Positions 37,939 through 46,776 of a stretch of DNA of 64,000 bases are shown here, one piece after another. Position 1 is the first letter of the stretch. Each line of letters starts with the position of its first letter. Both the position numbers and the translations under genes were made by a program. The stretch covers positions 933,070-997,069 of the forward strand of contig NZ_JAFG01000003.1 of NCBI RefSeq assembly GCF_000519305.1. The letters are read 5' to 3'. The DNA is from Mesorhizobium ciceri WSM4083. Lineage in GTDB: Bacteria > Pseudomonadota > Alphaproteobacteria > Rhizobiales > Rhizobiaceae. The notes under the pieces are model-generated. The model saw only the letters and a program-made list of their open reading frames with translations, was not told where the DNA came from and ran no database searches.

Positions 37939-37961
37939 ACTGGTCAAAATCTTTTACCAGT
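37939..37961. promoter_or_regulatory. palindromic operator candidate before glcD
   Basis: ACTGGT (37939-37944) and ACCAGT (37956-37961) form perfect 6-base arms with an A/T-rich centre; the inner CAAAA and CTTTT extend the symmetry. It matches 17 of 23 bases of the site at 39498-39520. The T-G-G-T...A-C-C-A form is that of FadR/GlcC/LldR-type regulators, and such a regulator is encoded at 39572. Confidence 0.55.
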
Positions 37962-38045
37962 GAAGCGCGCTGGGTGCAAATCCTGTGATAGCGGCGAATC
38001 CACTTCAAAGCAGAGACAGGCTTACGCAGCGGCAATCTGCCGCTG

Positions 38046-39368
38046 CTATTCGCCGGGCAGCTTGCCGGGTTCGGAGTGCGTCCGGCGCACCCGGCGCACG
38101 CCCCACCAGACCAGCAGGATGGCGACAGGCACCGAAGCAGCGGTAATGATCTCCGGCGCGAAGGCATGGCCGAAGATCGAGGCGCCCTTGGCGATATAGC
38201 CGACAAGGCCGACCACATAATAGGAGACGGCGGCGACCGACAGCCCCTCGACGGTCTGCTGCAGGCGCAGTTGCAGGCGGGCGCGGTTGTTCATCGAGGC
38301 AAGCAGGTCGCGGTTCTGCTTCTCGACCTCGACATCGACCCAGGTGCGCAGCAGCGTCGTGGCGCGGGTCAGTTTTCGCGATAGATTTTCCTGCCGCTCC
38401 TCGACCGAGCGGCAGGTGCGCATTGCGGGTGCCACCCGGCGCTGCAGGAACCCGCGCCATGTGTCATAACCGGGCACAGCCTCTTCCTCGAGCGCCTCCA
38501 GCCGTTCGCCGACGATGCCGTCATAGGCGCGGCTGGCGCCGAAACGGTAAAGGCTCGACGCCGCGTCCGCCTCCAGCTCCGCCGCAAGTTCGGTCAGATC
38601 GGCCAGCAAGGTCTGGCTGTCCCGTGTCTCGGCGACCTTCATCTCCAGCGTGGTCTGCGCCAGCCGGTCCTCGATGCGGCGGGCGCGGCCGGACAAGGTC
38701 AACGCAAGCGGCAGGCCGAGCATGGCCAGCGTCCGATAGGTTTCGATGTCGATAAGCCGCTGCGATAACGCGCCGGTACGCGCCGGGGTCAAGCCGCGAT
38801 CGAGCAGCAGCATGCGCGTCAGGCCATCGCCATCCTGGCGAAAATCGGTGACGATGGCGGCGTTTCCGCGCTCGACCAGCGAGTAACACAGGCTGGTCGG
38901 ATCGAAACCGGCTATCAGTTGCTCGCTTGCTTGCGTCCATTTGCGGATTTCGAGCCTGATGCCGGAGATGCAGGTTCCCGGCGGCGAAAACCCGTTGCCG
39001 AAGGGTGAGTCCTCCTGCGCCCTGCCGTTCTCGGAAAGCGGCCCTTCCCACAAATAGGTCGAGAATTCGGTGTGCCGCTCCCAGCGCAGCGAGCCCTTGC
39101 CCCATTTCATGGCATGATGGCGGGCCTGGCGGTCGGGCGCGGCGATGCCGAGGCGCCGCGACAGTTCGGAAAGCACCGCATGGTCGACGCCGGAGCCACC
39201 CTCCGTCATGAAGGCGAGTTGCATCAGGACGCGTGGCTTTTCGATCAGCGGATGCGGCCGGGCATGAACCTCGCCGAGTGCGCCGGGCCGGCCCTCATGC
39301 GCGGGAAAGCCCATGACGCTGCCCTTGGCGCGCGGCTGGAATTCGAGATCGGACGGGTCGTCTGACAC
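38046..39368 (-). CDS. DUF3422 family membrane protein
   Basis: 440 residues. The soluble part begins with a conserved stretch (ALGEVHARPHPLIEKPRVLMQL) and includes SLRWERHTEFSTYLW. Two membrane segments are near the C terminus (about 365-385 and 395-420: YYVVGLVGYIAKG and ASVPVAILLVWWG). This matches the DUF3422 family of proteobacteria, whose role is unknown. It lies between the glc genes and the FadR-type regulator but on the glc strand; no functional link can be shown. Confidence 0.88.
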   Translation of the reverse strand: MSDDPSDLEFQPRAKGSVMGFPAHEGRPGALGEVHARPHPLIEKPRVLMQLAFMTEGGSGVDHAVLSELSRRLGIAAPDRQARHHAMKWGKGSLRWERHTEFSTYLWEGPLSENGRAQEDSPFGNGFSPPGTCISGIRLEIRKWTQASEQLIAGFDPTSLCYSLVERGNAAIVTDFRQDGDGLTRMLLLDRGLTPARTGALSQRLIDIETYRTLAMLGLPLALTLSGRARRIEDRLAQTTLEMKVAETRDSQTLLADLTELAAELEADAASSLYRFGASRAYDGIVGERLEALEEEAVPGYDTWRGFLQRRVAPAMRTCRSVEERQENLSRKLTRATTLLRTWVDVEVEKQNRDLLASMNNRARLQLRLQQTVEGLSVAAVSYYVVGLVGYIAKGASIFGHAFAPEIITAASVPVAILLVWWGVRRVRRTHSEPGKLPGE

Positions 39369-39497
39369 GGCTTGTTCCCCGGGTTTCTTGAGCCCTCTTG
39401 CACTCGCGTCCCTCTAGTGCCAATGGCCTGATCACGCAAACAGCAAAGTTAGCCGAAGATGATGGGCATCGGGCGGAAAATTGGCCCGCTTTTGTCA

Positions 39498-39520
39498 ATT
39501 GGATAAATAATTTGACCAGT
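39498..39520. promoter_or_regulatory. palindromic operator candidate before the FadR-type gene
   Basis: Read on the minus strand it begins ACTGGTCAAA and ends TCCAAT, matching the site at 37939-37961 at 17 of 23 positions. It lies about 50 bases before the regulator start, suggesting autoregulation together with control of glcDEF. Confidence 0.5.
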
Positions 39521-39571
39521 TGGCGAGGCAGGCTCTATTCTGCGGCACCGGTTCACCTTCCAGGCATTCTG

Positions 39572-40375
39572 TTGAGCGACATTTTTTCCAGGATCGAGCA
39601 TTCGCGCACCGCCGACGAGGTGGTGCAGCAGATCGAGAGCCTCATCCTCGAAGGCGTGCTGCGCACCGGCGACCGGCTGCCGGGCGAGCGCGAGCTTGCA
39701 CGCCAGTTCGACGTATCCCGGCCGATCCTGCGTGATGCGCTGAAATCACTGGAAGGACGCGGCCTTTTAACGACAAGACCCGGCGGCGGCACGCATGTCG
39801 CCGATGTCATCGGCCAGCTCTTCACCAAGCCGGTGACGGACCTGATCTCGATGCACCGCAAGGCAGTGACCGATTATCTGGAATACCGCCGCGAGATCGA
39901 AGGGGTCGCGGCTGAATATGCCGCACGTCGCGCCACTCCGGAAGACATGGCGCTGCTCGACAAGATCATGGCACGCATGGACGATGCGCACCGGACCGGC
40001 GACTTCGACGACGAGGCCGAGATCGATGTCGAGTTCCACCACGCGATCTGCGAATGCGCGCACAACATCATCCTTTTGCACACGCTGCGCTCCTGCTACC
40101 GGCTGTTGTCGGAGGGCGTGTTCCAGAACCGGCTGCTGGTGTTCACCGTGCCCGGCGCGCGCGACGCCCTGCTGGCGCAGCACCGGGCGATCCATGCGGC
40201 GGTGAAGGCCGGCGACCCTGCCACCGCCCGGCAAGCGGCGATGGACCACATCACCTATGTCGAACGATCGATGGCGGAGGCCGAGCGCAGCGGCGACTGG
40301 CAGCGCGTCTCGCGACTGAGGCTGAAACAGCGCGTTGACGCCACCGATACCGAACCTGCACGCAAACGCTCCTAG
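39572..40375 (+). CDS. FadR-subfamily GntR transcriptional regulator
   Basis: 267 residues. No ATG lies in this frame before the domain, so the start is taken as TTG 39572 (LSDIFSRIEHSRTADE). The N-terminal GntR winged helix is clear (LRTGDRLPGERELARQFDVS, then RPILRDALKSLEGRGLLTTR and PGGGTHVA). The C-terminal FCD domain has the metal-binding Asp/His pattern (FHHAICECAHN, QHRAIHAAVKAGD). Relatives such as GlcC and LldR respond to glycolate or lactate. It stands 26 bases before the lldD-like gene, and matching palindromes are before itself and before glcD. Confidence 0.88.
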   Translation: MSDIFSRIEHSRTADEVVQQIESLILEGVLRTGDRLPGERELARQFDVSRPILRDALKSLEGRGLLTTRPGGGTHVADVIGQLFTKPVTDLISMHRKAVTDYLEYRREIEGVAAEYAARRATPEDMALLDKIMARMDDAHRTGDFDDEAEIDVEFHHAICECAHNIILLHTLRSCYRLLSEGVFQNRLLVFTVPGARDALLAQHRAIHAAVKAGDPATARQAAMDHITYVERSMAEAERSGDWQRVSRLRLKQRVDATDTEPARKRS

Positions 40376-40401
40376 CTATTAGCTATCGAAACGGGAAGCC
40401 C

Positions 40402-41538
40402 ATGAGCCAGATCCTGACCATCGCCGACCTCAAGGACCTCGCACGCCGGCGCGTGCCGAAGATGTTCTTCGACTATGCCGATTCCGGTTCGTGGACCGAA
40501 AGCACGTATCGGGCCAACGAAGAGGATTTCCAGAAGATCAAGTTCCGCCAGCGTGTCCTCGTCGACATGGACAACCGTTCGCTGGCATCGACGATGATCG
40601 GCGAAAAAGTGTCGATGCCGGTGGCATTGGCGCCAACCGGCATGACCGGCATGCAGCACGCCAATGGCGAGATGCTGGCGGCGCAGGCGGCGGAGGAATT
40701 CGGCGTGCCGTTTACCTTGTCGACGATGAGCATCTGCTCGATCGAGGATGTCGCCTCGGTAACCACGAAGCCGTTCTGGTTTCAGCTCTATGTGCTGCGT
40801 GACAAGGATTTCGTGCTCAACCTGATCGACAGGGCAAAGGCCGCGAAATGCTCGGCGCTCGTGCTGACGCTCGACCTGCAGATTCTCGGTCAGCGCCACA
40901 AGGACATCCGCAACGGGCTTTCGGCGCCACCCAAGCTGACGCTGACGAACATCGTCGACATGGCCATCCGCCCGCGCTGGTGCGCCGCCATGGCCGGCAC
41001 GAAGCGGCGGACCTTCCGCAACATTGTCGGCCACGCCAAGGGCGTCGGCAACATGGCCTCGCTGGCATCGTGGACGACGGAGCAGTTCGACCTGCATCTG
41101 TCGTGGAAGGACGTCGCCTGGATCAAGGAGCGCTGGGGCGGCAAGCTGATCCTGAAGGGCATTCTCGACAAGGAGGACGCGCTGATGGCGGCCAAGACCG
41201 GCGCCGACGCTATCATCGTTTCCAACCATGGCGGGCGCCAGCTCGATGGTGCGTCGTCGTCGATCGGCGTGCTGGAAGAGATTGCCGACGCGGTCGGCGA
41301 CACGATCGAAGTGCATATGGATGGCGGCATCCGCTCCGGCCAGGATGTGCTGAAGGCGCTTTGCCTCGGTGCCAAGGGAACCTATATCGGCCGGCCATTT
41401 CTTTACGGCCTGGGCGCGCTTGGCAAGGAAGGGGTTACCAAGGCGTTGGAAATCATCCGCAAGGAGATGGACATCACGCTGGCGCTGTGCGGAAAGCGTC
41501 TTGTCACCGACATGGGCAAGGACCAGCTCCGGCGCTAA
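40402..41538 (+). CDS. lldD: FMN-dependent alpha-hydroxy-acid oxidase (L-lactate dehydrogenase type)
   Basis: 378 residues of the FMN-dependent hydroxyacid dehydrogenase family. The active-site segment ADAIIVSNHGGRQLDGASSS carries the catalytic His and substrate Arg, and the phosphate-binding part is MDGGIRSGQDVLKALCLGA. FDYADSGSWTE is the typical start. It oxidises L-lactate or a similar 2-hydroxyacid to the ketoacid, passing electrons to the membrane chain. Co-transcription with the FadR-type regulator supports a lactate or glycolate context; the exact substrate is inferred. Confidence 0.88.
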   Translation: MSQILTIADLKDLARRRVPKMFFDYADSGSWTESTYRANEEDFQKIKFRQRVLVDMDNRSLASTMIGEKVSMPVALAPTGMTGMQHANGEMLAAQAAEEFGVPFTLSTMSICSIEDVASVTTKPFWFQLYVLRDKDFVLNLIDRAKAAKCSALVLTLDLQILGQRHKDIRNGLSAPPKLTLTNIVDMAIRPRWCAAMAGTKRRTFRNIVGHAKGVGNMASLASWTTEQFDLHLSWKDVAWIKERWGGKLILKGILDKEDALMAAKTGADAIIVSNHGGRQLDGASSSIGVLEEIADAVGDTIEVHMDGGIRSGQDVLKALCLGAKGTYIGRPFLYGLGALGKEGVTKALEIIRKEMDITLALCGKRLVTDMGKDQLRR

Positions 41539-41573
41539 GCCCGTGACCGCGTGACCACGGAGACACCGAAAAA

Positions 41574-42347
41574 TTGGCAGAACCCGGCATCCATTTTCTC
41601 GACGCGCATGGGCCGGAAGGTGTGCGTCTTTATGCGATCGGCGACGTCCACGGCCGGCTCGACCTGTTGGCCGCCATGCATGGGCGCATCAGGGCCGAGA
41701 TCGAGCAGGAGGCGCCTGCCGACTGGCGCGTCATCCATCTTGGCGACTATGTCGACCGCGGGCCGGACTCAAAGGGCGTCATCGATTTCCTGATCGAAGC
41801 GCGAGGGCGCGACCCGCGAAATTTGATGCTGGCCGGCAACCACGACATCGGTTTTCTCGATTTTCTCAAGACCCCTGACCCGGAAGGGCTTTTCATCCGG
41901 TTCGGCGGTATCCAGACGGCACAGTCGTACGGCGTGGCGATCAGTGAAGGCACAAGCGTGTGGTTCGGCAAGGCCGAATCGGCTGTGCGCAAAGGACATC
42001 AGGCCCTGGTCGAGGCCGTGCCGCAAAGCCACATCGACTTCCTGCGATCGCTGCCGTTCTCCGTGACTTTCGGGGACTTCTTCTTCTGCCATGCCGGCAT
42101 CAGGCCGGGTAATCCTCTGGAGAAGCAAAACCCGCAGGACCTGATCTGGATCCGCGACGTCTTCCACAACCACCCCGACCTCTATCCGAAGATCGTGGTG
42201 CACGGCCACACGCCGGTGCCGGAGGCGGAAGTGATGGCCAACCGCGTCAATGTCGACACGCTTGCCTGGCAATCAGGCATGCTGAGCGCGCTCGTCGTCG
42301 ACGGCGCGGACAAACGCATCCTGACAATGACGATCAAGGAAGCTTGA
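41574..42347 (+). CDS. PPP-family metallophosphoesterase
   Basis: 257 residues beginning with TTG at 41574, with GGAG about eleven bases upstream. Motifs of serine/threonine-phosphatase-like enzymes are complete: AIGDVHGRLD, HLGDYVDRGPDS, LAGNHDI and VVHGHTPV, giving a two-metal site. It could act on phosphoproteins or on bis-nucleoside polyphosphates (ApaH-like). Which one cannot be told. It follows lldD by 35 bases. Confidence 0.88.
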   Translation: MAEPGIHFLDAHGPEGVRLYAIGDVHGRLDLLAAMHGRIRAEIEQEAPADWRVIHLGDYVDRGPDSKGVIDFLIEARGRDPRNLMLAGNHDIGFLDFLKTPDPEGLFIRFGGIQTAQSYGVAISEGTSVWFGKAESAVRKGHQALVEAVPQSHIDFLRSLPFSVTFGDFFFCHAGIRPGNPLEKQNPQDLIWIRDVFHNHPDLYPKIVVHGHTPVPEAEVMANRVNVDTLAWQSGMLSALVVDGADKRILTMTIKEA

Positions 42348-42386
42348 GCGTCGCGCGTCGGAGAACGCGAAAGACGCATCCTGCCT

Positions 42387-42527
42387 TTAGCGCAGCGAGG
42401 CGGTGACGCCGTAACCGTCGACGGCGTTGTGGTTGTTGGCGGCGTCGGCGGCATAGATGCCGAGACCGCACAGCACGATGGCGGACAACATGGCAAAGGA
42501 CAGAAGCGCTGCTTTCACGGAGGTCAT
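42387..42527 (-). CDS. 46-residue exported or membrane peptide
   Basis: A short frame starting ATG at 42527, with an AAGAG ribosome-like site next to it. The sequence begins MTSVKAALLSFAMLSAIVLC, a basic start and hydrophobic helix like a signal peptide or membrane anchor, then AADAA and a short polar tail (NNHNAVDGYGVTASLR). Such small proteins are common in Rhizobiales and usually missed. No function known. Confidence 0.55.
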   Translation of the reverse strand: MTSVKAALLSFAMLSAIVLCGLGIYAADAANNHNAVDGYGVTASLR

Positions 42528-42957
42528 CTCTTGTTGAGCTTTCTGCATCTGTGCACCAGGCGGTTACCAATGCGTTGAAACGGAGAATTCGCTTCAAAGT
42601 TTCGACGATTTTGCGCTTCTAGGCATGTTCTGTATCAACGGTGTGTCGCGCGGGTCACACAAAAGGTTCATAGCCGTTGCACAGAAGATGCAGAGCGCGC
42701 GCCTTCTAGGATGGCGGGCGGACACAAGCCAAGAATGAAACGGTTTTCCCCAGGCGGTTTCACCGCCGCGTGCCAATTATGTCACGCTGGAGGGCAACCG
42801 AGGGACGGATGCTCAGAGACTGTTTCGAAATTTGCTCTGGCGAGTCATATGGTGGGGGTTTCGAGAACCGTAGCGCAGCGGACATTTGGTCCGTGAGCAA
42901 CGGAAGCGCAGAAAACGCCATCAGATGGCCGCCAGAGTAGAATTTCCAAACAGGCTC
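42528..42957. other. gap without a recognisable gene
   Basis: About 430 bases between the 46-residue ORF and the end of the amidotransferase gene. The plus-strand frame that runs through here into 43677 is antisense to a real gene and lacks a ribosome site. No repeat or RNA gene was recognised. Confidence 0.4.
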
Positions 42958-43656
42958 TCAGATGGTCGCTACCCAGGCACGAGCTATGGCCAGGCCAGCG
43001 GCATCCGCATCGGGCCCGTTGCGGGCCATTTCGCCATCAAGCTTGCCGGCCCAGTCGGGATGGCGAGCGGCGATGGTCGGGGCAAAGGATGTGCTCCAGT
43101 CCTTGACCATCGGCCGGTCGGCCTCGAAATGGAACTGGAAGCCGTAGACGGCGCGGCCGACGCGAAATGCCTGGTTCTCGGCGACATCGTTGCCGGCAAG
43201 CCGCACGGCGGCCTCGGGCAGCACGAAGGTGTCGTCATGCCACTGGAAGATCGGGAATTTCTCCGGCAGCGCGCCCAGCACAGGATCGCCCTTGGCGTCC
43301 GCCGTCAGCGACACGCCGTGCCAGCCGAACTCATTGGCGCCACCGATGCGGTTTTCGCCGCCGAAGGCACGGGCAACGAGCTGGCTGCCGAGGCAAATGC
43401 CGAGCACGGCGCGATCCTTGTCGGCAAAGTCGCGGGTCAGTTCGAGCAGTGCCGGGAAATAGGGGTACTCATCGTCGGCCAGCGCGTTCTGGCCCCCGCC
43501 GAGCACCACCATGGCATCATGCCCGGCCGCGTCATCCGGCAGGGGATCGCCTTTGTAAGGGAGACGCAGGTCGAGATCGGCACCCGCTTCCGCAAGTGCT
43601 GCGCCTACCTGGCCGAGGCCGGTATTGTCGTAGTTCTGGACCACCAGCACCCGCAT
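42958..43656 (-). CDS. class I glutamine amidotransferase-like protein
   Basis: 232 residues from the ATG at 43656 (MRVLVVQNYDNT). The GATase1 fold is visible, with nucleophile Cys in AVLGICLGSQLVARAFGG and the His-x-Glu of the triad in YGFQFHFEAD. MVVLGGGQNALADDE is the oxyanion region. Such stand-alone proteins are often annotated as GMP-synthase-like amidotransferases and may hydrolyse gamma-glutamyl compounds. It lies apart from guaA, with no partner gene. Confidence 0.85.
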   Translation of the reverse strand: MRVLVVQNYDNTGLGQVGAALAEAGADLDLRLPYKGDPLPDDAAGHDAMVVLGGGQNALADDEYPYFPALLELTRDFADKDRAVLGICLGSQLVARAFGGENRIGGANEFGWHGVSLTADAKGDPVLGALPEKFPIFQWHDDTFVLPEAAVRLAGNDVAENQAFRVGRAVYGFQFHFEADRPMVKDWSTSFAPTIAARHPDWAGKLDGEMARNGPDADAAGLAIARAWVATI

Positions 43657-43744
43657 CACAAAATCCTGCTGACATGAAAAAGATGCGACGAGCGATATCA
43701 TGCCGCTCGCATTGCAGCCAAGATGCGTGTCTGGAGAGAAAACT

Positions 43745-44392
43745 ATGCCACTGCAGAACCGGGTCGATCCGTTCGGGACCATCCACGCCGTGCCCGATCG
43801 CGGCCTCTTCACCGGCAATCGCGGCATCATCCACGACCCCGAGACGAAGACGCTCAAGAAAAAGCGCTGGGCGCTTCAAGCCTGGATCATCTGCGTCTGC
43901 CAATTCCGAAATGTGCGGCGCGAACCGATGGGCCGCAACCGGAAGGGCGGCAAAGCGGGCTGGACCGAGCTGTTCTTCCTCGACGAGGTGACCGCATTGG
44001 CGGCCGGGCATCGCCCCTGCTTCTTTTGCCAGCGCGAACGGGCCAGGGATTTCGTCGGCCGCTTCGGCGAAGCGTTCGGCATTGCCGAGCCGCGCGCGCC
44101 GATGGTCGACAGGCGGCTGCACAAGGAGCGGCAGGCCTCGGGCGGCAAGCCGCCAGGGGTTGCGGTTGAAGACCTTGCCGGCCTGCCTGACGGCGCCATG
44201 GTCGCGGATGGCGCCACCCTTTATGCTCTGCGCCGGGGCGAGACACTGCGCTGGTCGTTTGCCGGATATGGGCATCCCGGCGATTTCGGCCTGCTCAAAG
44301 GCAAGACACTCTCGCTGCCGACGCCGGCCACAACGCTCTGCGTGCTGCGGCATGGCTTTCGGCCGGTGTGGCATCCGACCGCCGAGGCTTGA
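43745..44392 (+). CDS. conserved hypothetical protein with a CxxC motif
   Basis: 215 residues from the ATG at 43745. It begins [20 protein letters not shown] and has [15 protein letters not shown] and [15 protein letters not shown], where the two Cys could bind metal. It has a basic middle and no signal or membrane segment. I recall similar proteins in many Rhizobiales but no function. It lies 31 bases before rsmE on the same strand and may share its transcript. Confidence 0.75.
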   Translation: MPLQNRVDPFGTIHAVPDRGLFTGNRGIIHDPETKTLKKKRWALQAWIICVCQFRNVRREPMGRNRKGGKAGWTELFFLDEVTALAAGHRPCFFCQRERARDFVGRFGEAFGIAEPRAPMVDRRLHKERQASGGKPPGVAVEDLAGLPDGAMVADGATLYALRRGETLRWSFAGYGHPGDFGLLKGKTLSLPTPATTLCVLRHGFRPVWHPTAEA

Positions 44393-44423
44393 CGCCGGCG
44401 GCAGGCTCGCTCATTCCTCGGCG

Positions 44424-45158
44424 ATGCGCGCCAATTACAAGATGCAACGTCTGTTCGTGCCCGACGATCTCGCGCCGGATGTCGAGTTCGACGCCGGCCA
44501 ACAGCAGAGCCACTATCTCCTGCATGTGCTGCGGCTTGCCGAAGGCGCCGAAATCCTGGTGTTCAATGGCCGCGACGGCGAGTGGTCGGCAGCCATATCA
44601 GCGAAGACGAAAAGGGCGGTGCGGCTGAAGGTGTCGGCGCTGCAGCGGCCGCAGCCGCCGCTGCCCGATCTCGTCTACTGCTTCGCGCCGCTGAAGCAGG
44701 GCAGGCTCGACTATCTCGTGCAGAAGGCGGTCGAGATGGGCGCCGGCATCCTGCAACCGGTCATCACCCAGCACACGCAAGTGGCCAAGCCGTCGATCGA
44801 TCGCCTGCGCGCCAATGTCGTCGAAGCCGCCGAACAATGCGGCATCCTGGCCGTGCCTCAGGTGCACGAAGCCGAAAAATTCGACCGTTTGCTGACCGGC
44901 TGGGACACTCAGCGACGGCTGATCTTCTGCGATGAGGATGCTTCGACCAACAATCCGCTGGCCGCGCTGCAGGCGGTCAAGGAAAAGAAGCTTGCGCTGC
45001 TGGTCGGGCCGGAGGGCGGCTTTTCCGACGACGAGCGCAAGATGCTGCGCGCCCTGCCCTTCGTCACCGCCATTCCGCTCGGCCCGCGCATCCTGCGCGC
45101 CGACACGGCGGCGGTGGCCGCGCTCGCGGTGATGCAGGCAACTGTCGGAGACTGGTGA
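44424..45158 (+). CDS. rsmE: 16S rRNA (uracil(1498)-N(3))-methyltransferase
   Basis: 244 residues from the ATG at 44424. The N-terminal PUA-like part begins [10 protein letters not shown] and [15 protein letters not shown]. The C-terminal SPOUT domain shows the trefoil-knot motifs [33 protein letters not shown] and [17 protein letters not shown]. It methylates U1498 of 16S rRNA near the decoding site. Length and motifs are typical. Confidence 0.94.
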   Translation: MRANYKMQRLFVPDDLAPDVEFDAGQQQSHYLLHVLRLAEGAEILVFNGRDGEWSAAISAKTKRAVRLKVSALQRPQPPLPDLVYCFAPLKQGRLDYLVQKAVEMGAGILQPVITQHTQVAKPSIDRLRANVVEAAEQCGILAVPQVHEAEKFDRLLTGWDTQRRLIFCDEDASTNNPLAALQAVKEKKLALLVGPEGGFSDDERKMLRALPFVTAIPLGPRILRADTAAVAALAVMQATVGDW

Positions 45159-45302
45159 GACGTCATCCCTTGCAAGGGACGCAGAGTTCCAGCAACGTTC
45201 AATTCCTGTTGACCTGTGGCTCAGGATTTTTCGCTTGATCGTCTGCTGACATTTCGTCCATTTACCGCCGGCGGTCATCCGGCCGCCTCTGAGGGTACCA
45301 TC

Positions 45303-46676
45303 ATGGCGCGCGATACGACCGATTTCCGCCCGATCGAAGGTGTCGACGAACTCGTCGAGCACCTGGCCGAAGGCAACAAGCCGCGCGACAAATGGCGCAT
45401 CGGCACCGAGCACGAGAAATTCCCCTTCTATGTCGACGGCAATGCACCGGTCCCCTATGGCGGCGAGCGTGGCATCCGCGCCATTCTCGAAGGCATGCAG
45501 TCAAAGCTCGGCTGGGATCCGATCGTCGATGACGGCCGCATCATCGGCCTGGTCGAACCGACCGGCCAAGGTGCGATTTCGCTGGAGCCCGGCGGCCAAT
45601 TCGAGCTTTCCGGCGCACCGCTGGAGACGATCCACCAGACCTGCCGCGAGGGCAACGCCCATCTGGCGCAGGTGCGCGAGATCGCCGAGCCGATGGGCAT
45701 CCGCTTCCTCGGCCTCGGCGGCAGCCCGAAATGGTCGCTGGCCGAGACGCCGAAAATGCCGAAATCGCGCTACGAGATCATGACGCGCTACATGCCCAAG
45801 GTCGGCACCAAGGGCCTCGACATGATGTACCGCACCTGCACGATCCAGGTGAATCTCGACTTCGAGAGCGAGGCCGACATGCGCCGCAAGATGCAGGTGT
45901 CGCTGAAGCTGCAGCCGCTGTCGACGGCATTGTTCGCCAATTCGCCTTTCACCGAGAGCCACCCGAACGGCTTGCAGAGCTGGCGCGGCGACATCTGGCG
46001 CGACACCGACAACCAGCGCTCGGGCCTGCTCGAATTCTGCTTCTCGCCCGATTTCGGTTTCGCCGACTATGTCGAATGGGCGCTCGACGTGCCTATGTAC
46101 TTCGTCATCCGCGACGGCCGCTACCACGACATGACGCACATCACCTTCCGCCAGTTCATGGCCGGGGCCGCGCGCAATGAGGTGCCGGACGGGCTGCCGA
46201 CAATGGGCGACTGGGCGAACCATCTGTCGACGCTGTTCCCGGACGTGCGGCTGAAGCGCTTCCTCGAGATGCGCGGTGCCGATGGCGGGCCATGGCGGCG
46301 CATCTGCGCGCTGCCGGCCTTTTGGGTCGGGCTGCTCTATGATGAAGCCGCGCTCGATGCCGCCGAGGCGCTGACCGCGAGCTGGACGTATGAAGAAACG
46401 CTGGCGATGCGCAACGCCGTGCCGGAACAAGGCATTTCCGCGCCGTTCCGCAACACCACGCTGCGCGAGATCGCGCGTGACGTGATGGTCATTTCGCGCA
46501 TGGGGCTGAAGAACCGTGGCAAGAAGAACCGCGACGGCTACGACGAGACCTCGTTCCTCAACACGCTCGACGAAGTCGTTGCGCGCGGCACAACCAGCGC
46601 CGAGGAGATGCTGTCTGCCTATCACACGCGCTGGGGCGGTTCGATCGAGCCGGTGTTCATGGAATACGCCTATTAA
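45303..46676 (+). CDS. gshA: glutamate-cysteine ligase
   Basis: 457 residues from the ATG at 45303; the frame extends 29 codons upstream without similarity. It belongs to the plant/alphaproteobacterial type of GshA: WRIGTEHEKFPFY, EPTGQGAISLEPGGQFELSG, DMMYRTCTIQVNLDFESE, FANSPFTESHPNG, SYRGDIW-like SWRGDIWRDTDNQRSG. It makes gamma-glutamylcysteine, the first step of glutathione synthesis. In rhizobia glutathione is needed for stress tolerance and for symbiosis. It follows rsmE by 144 bases. Confidence 0.95.
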   Translation: MARDTTDFRPIEGVDELVEHLAEGNKPRDKWRIGTEHEKFPFYVDGNAPVPYGGERGIRAILEGMQSKLGWDPIVDDGRIIGLVEPTGQGAISLEPGGQFELSGAPLETIHQTCREGNAHLAQVREIAEPMGIRFLGLGGSPKWSLAETPKMPKSRYEIMTRYMPKVGTKGLDMMYRTCTIQVNLDFESEADMRRKMQVSLKLQPLSTALFANSPFTESHPNGLQSWRGDIWRDTDNQRSGLLEFCFSPDFGFADYVEWALDVPMYFVIRDGRYHDMTHITFRQFMAGAARNEVPDGLPTMGDWANHLSTLFPDVRLKRFLEMRGADGGPWRRICALPAFWVGLLYDEAALDAAEALTASWTYEETLAMRNAVPEQGISAPFRNTTLREIARDVMVISRMGLKNRGKKNRDGYDETSFLNTLDEVVARGTTSAEEMLSAYHTRWGGSIEPVFMEYAY

Positions 46677-46776
46677 CCCTCGGATTTGGCAAAGCTGACC
46701 GGCCGGCAAAAGCCGCTTCAATCGGAAGTGGAAACAAACTAGGCTTCTTCGGCGAGGATTTCCGGAGGAGAGACCA

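Noticed and set aside
42886..43677. 263-codon plus-strand ORF
   Set aside because: Antisense to the class I amidotransferase gene, which has its catalytic Cys and His.
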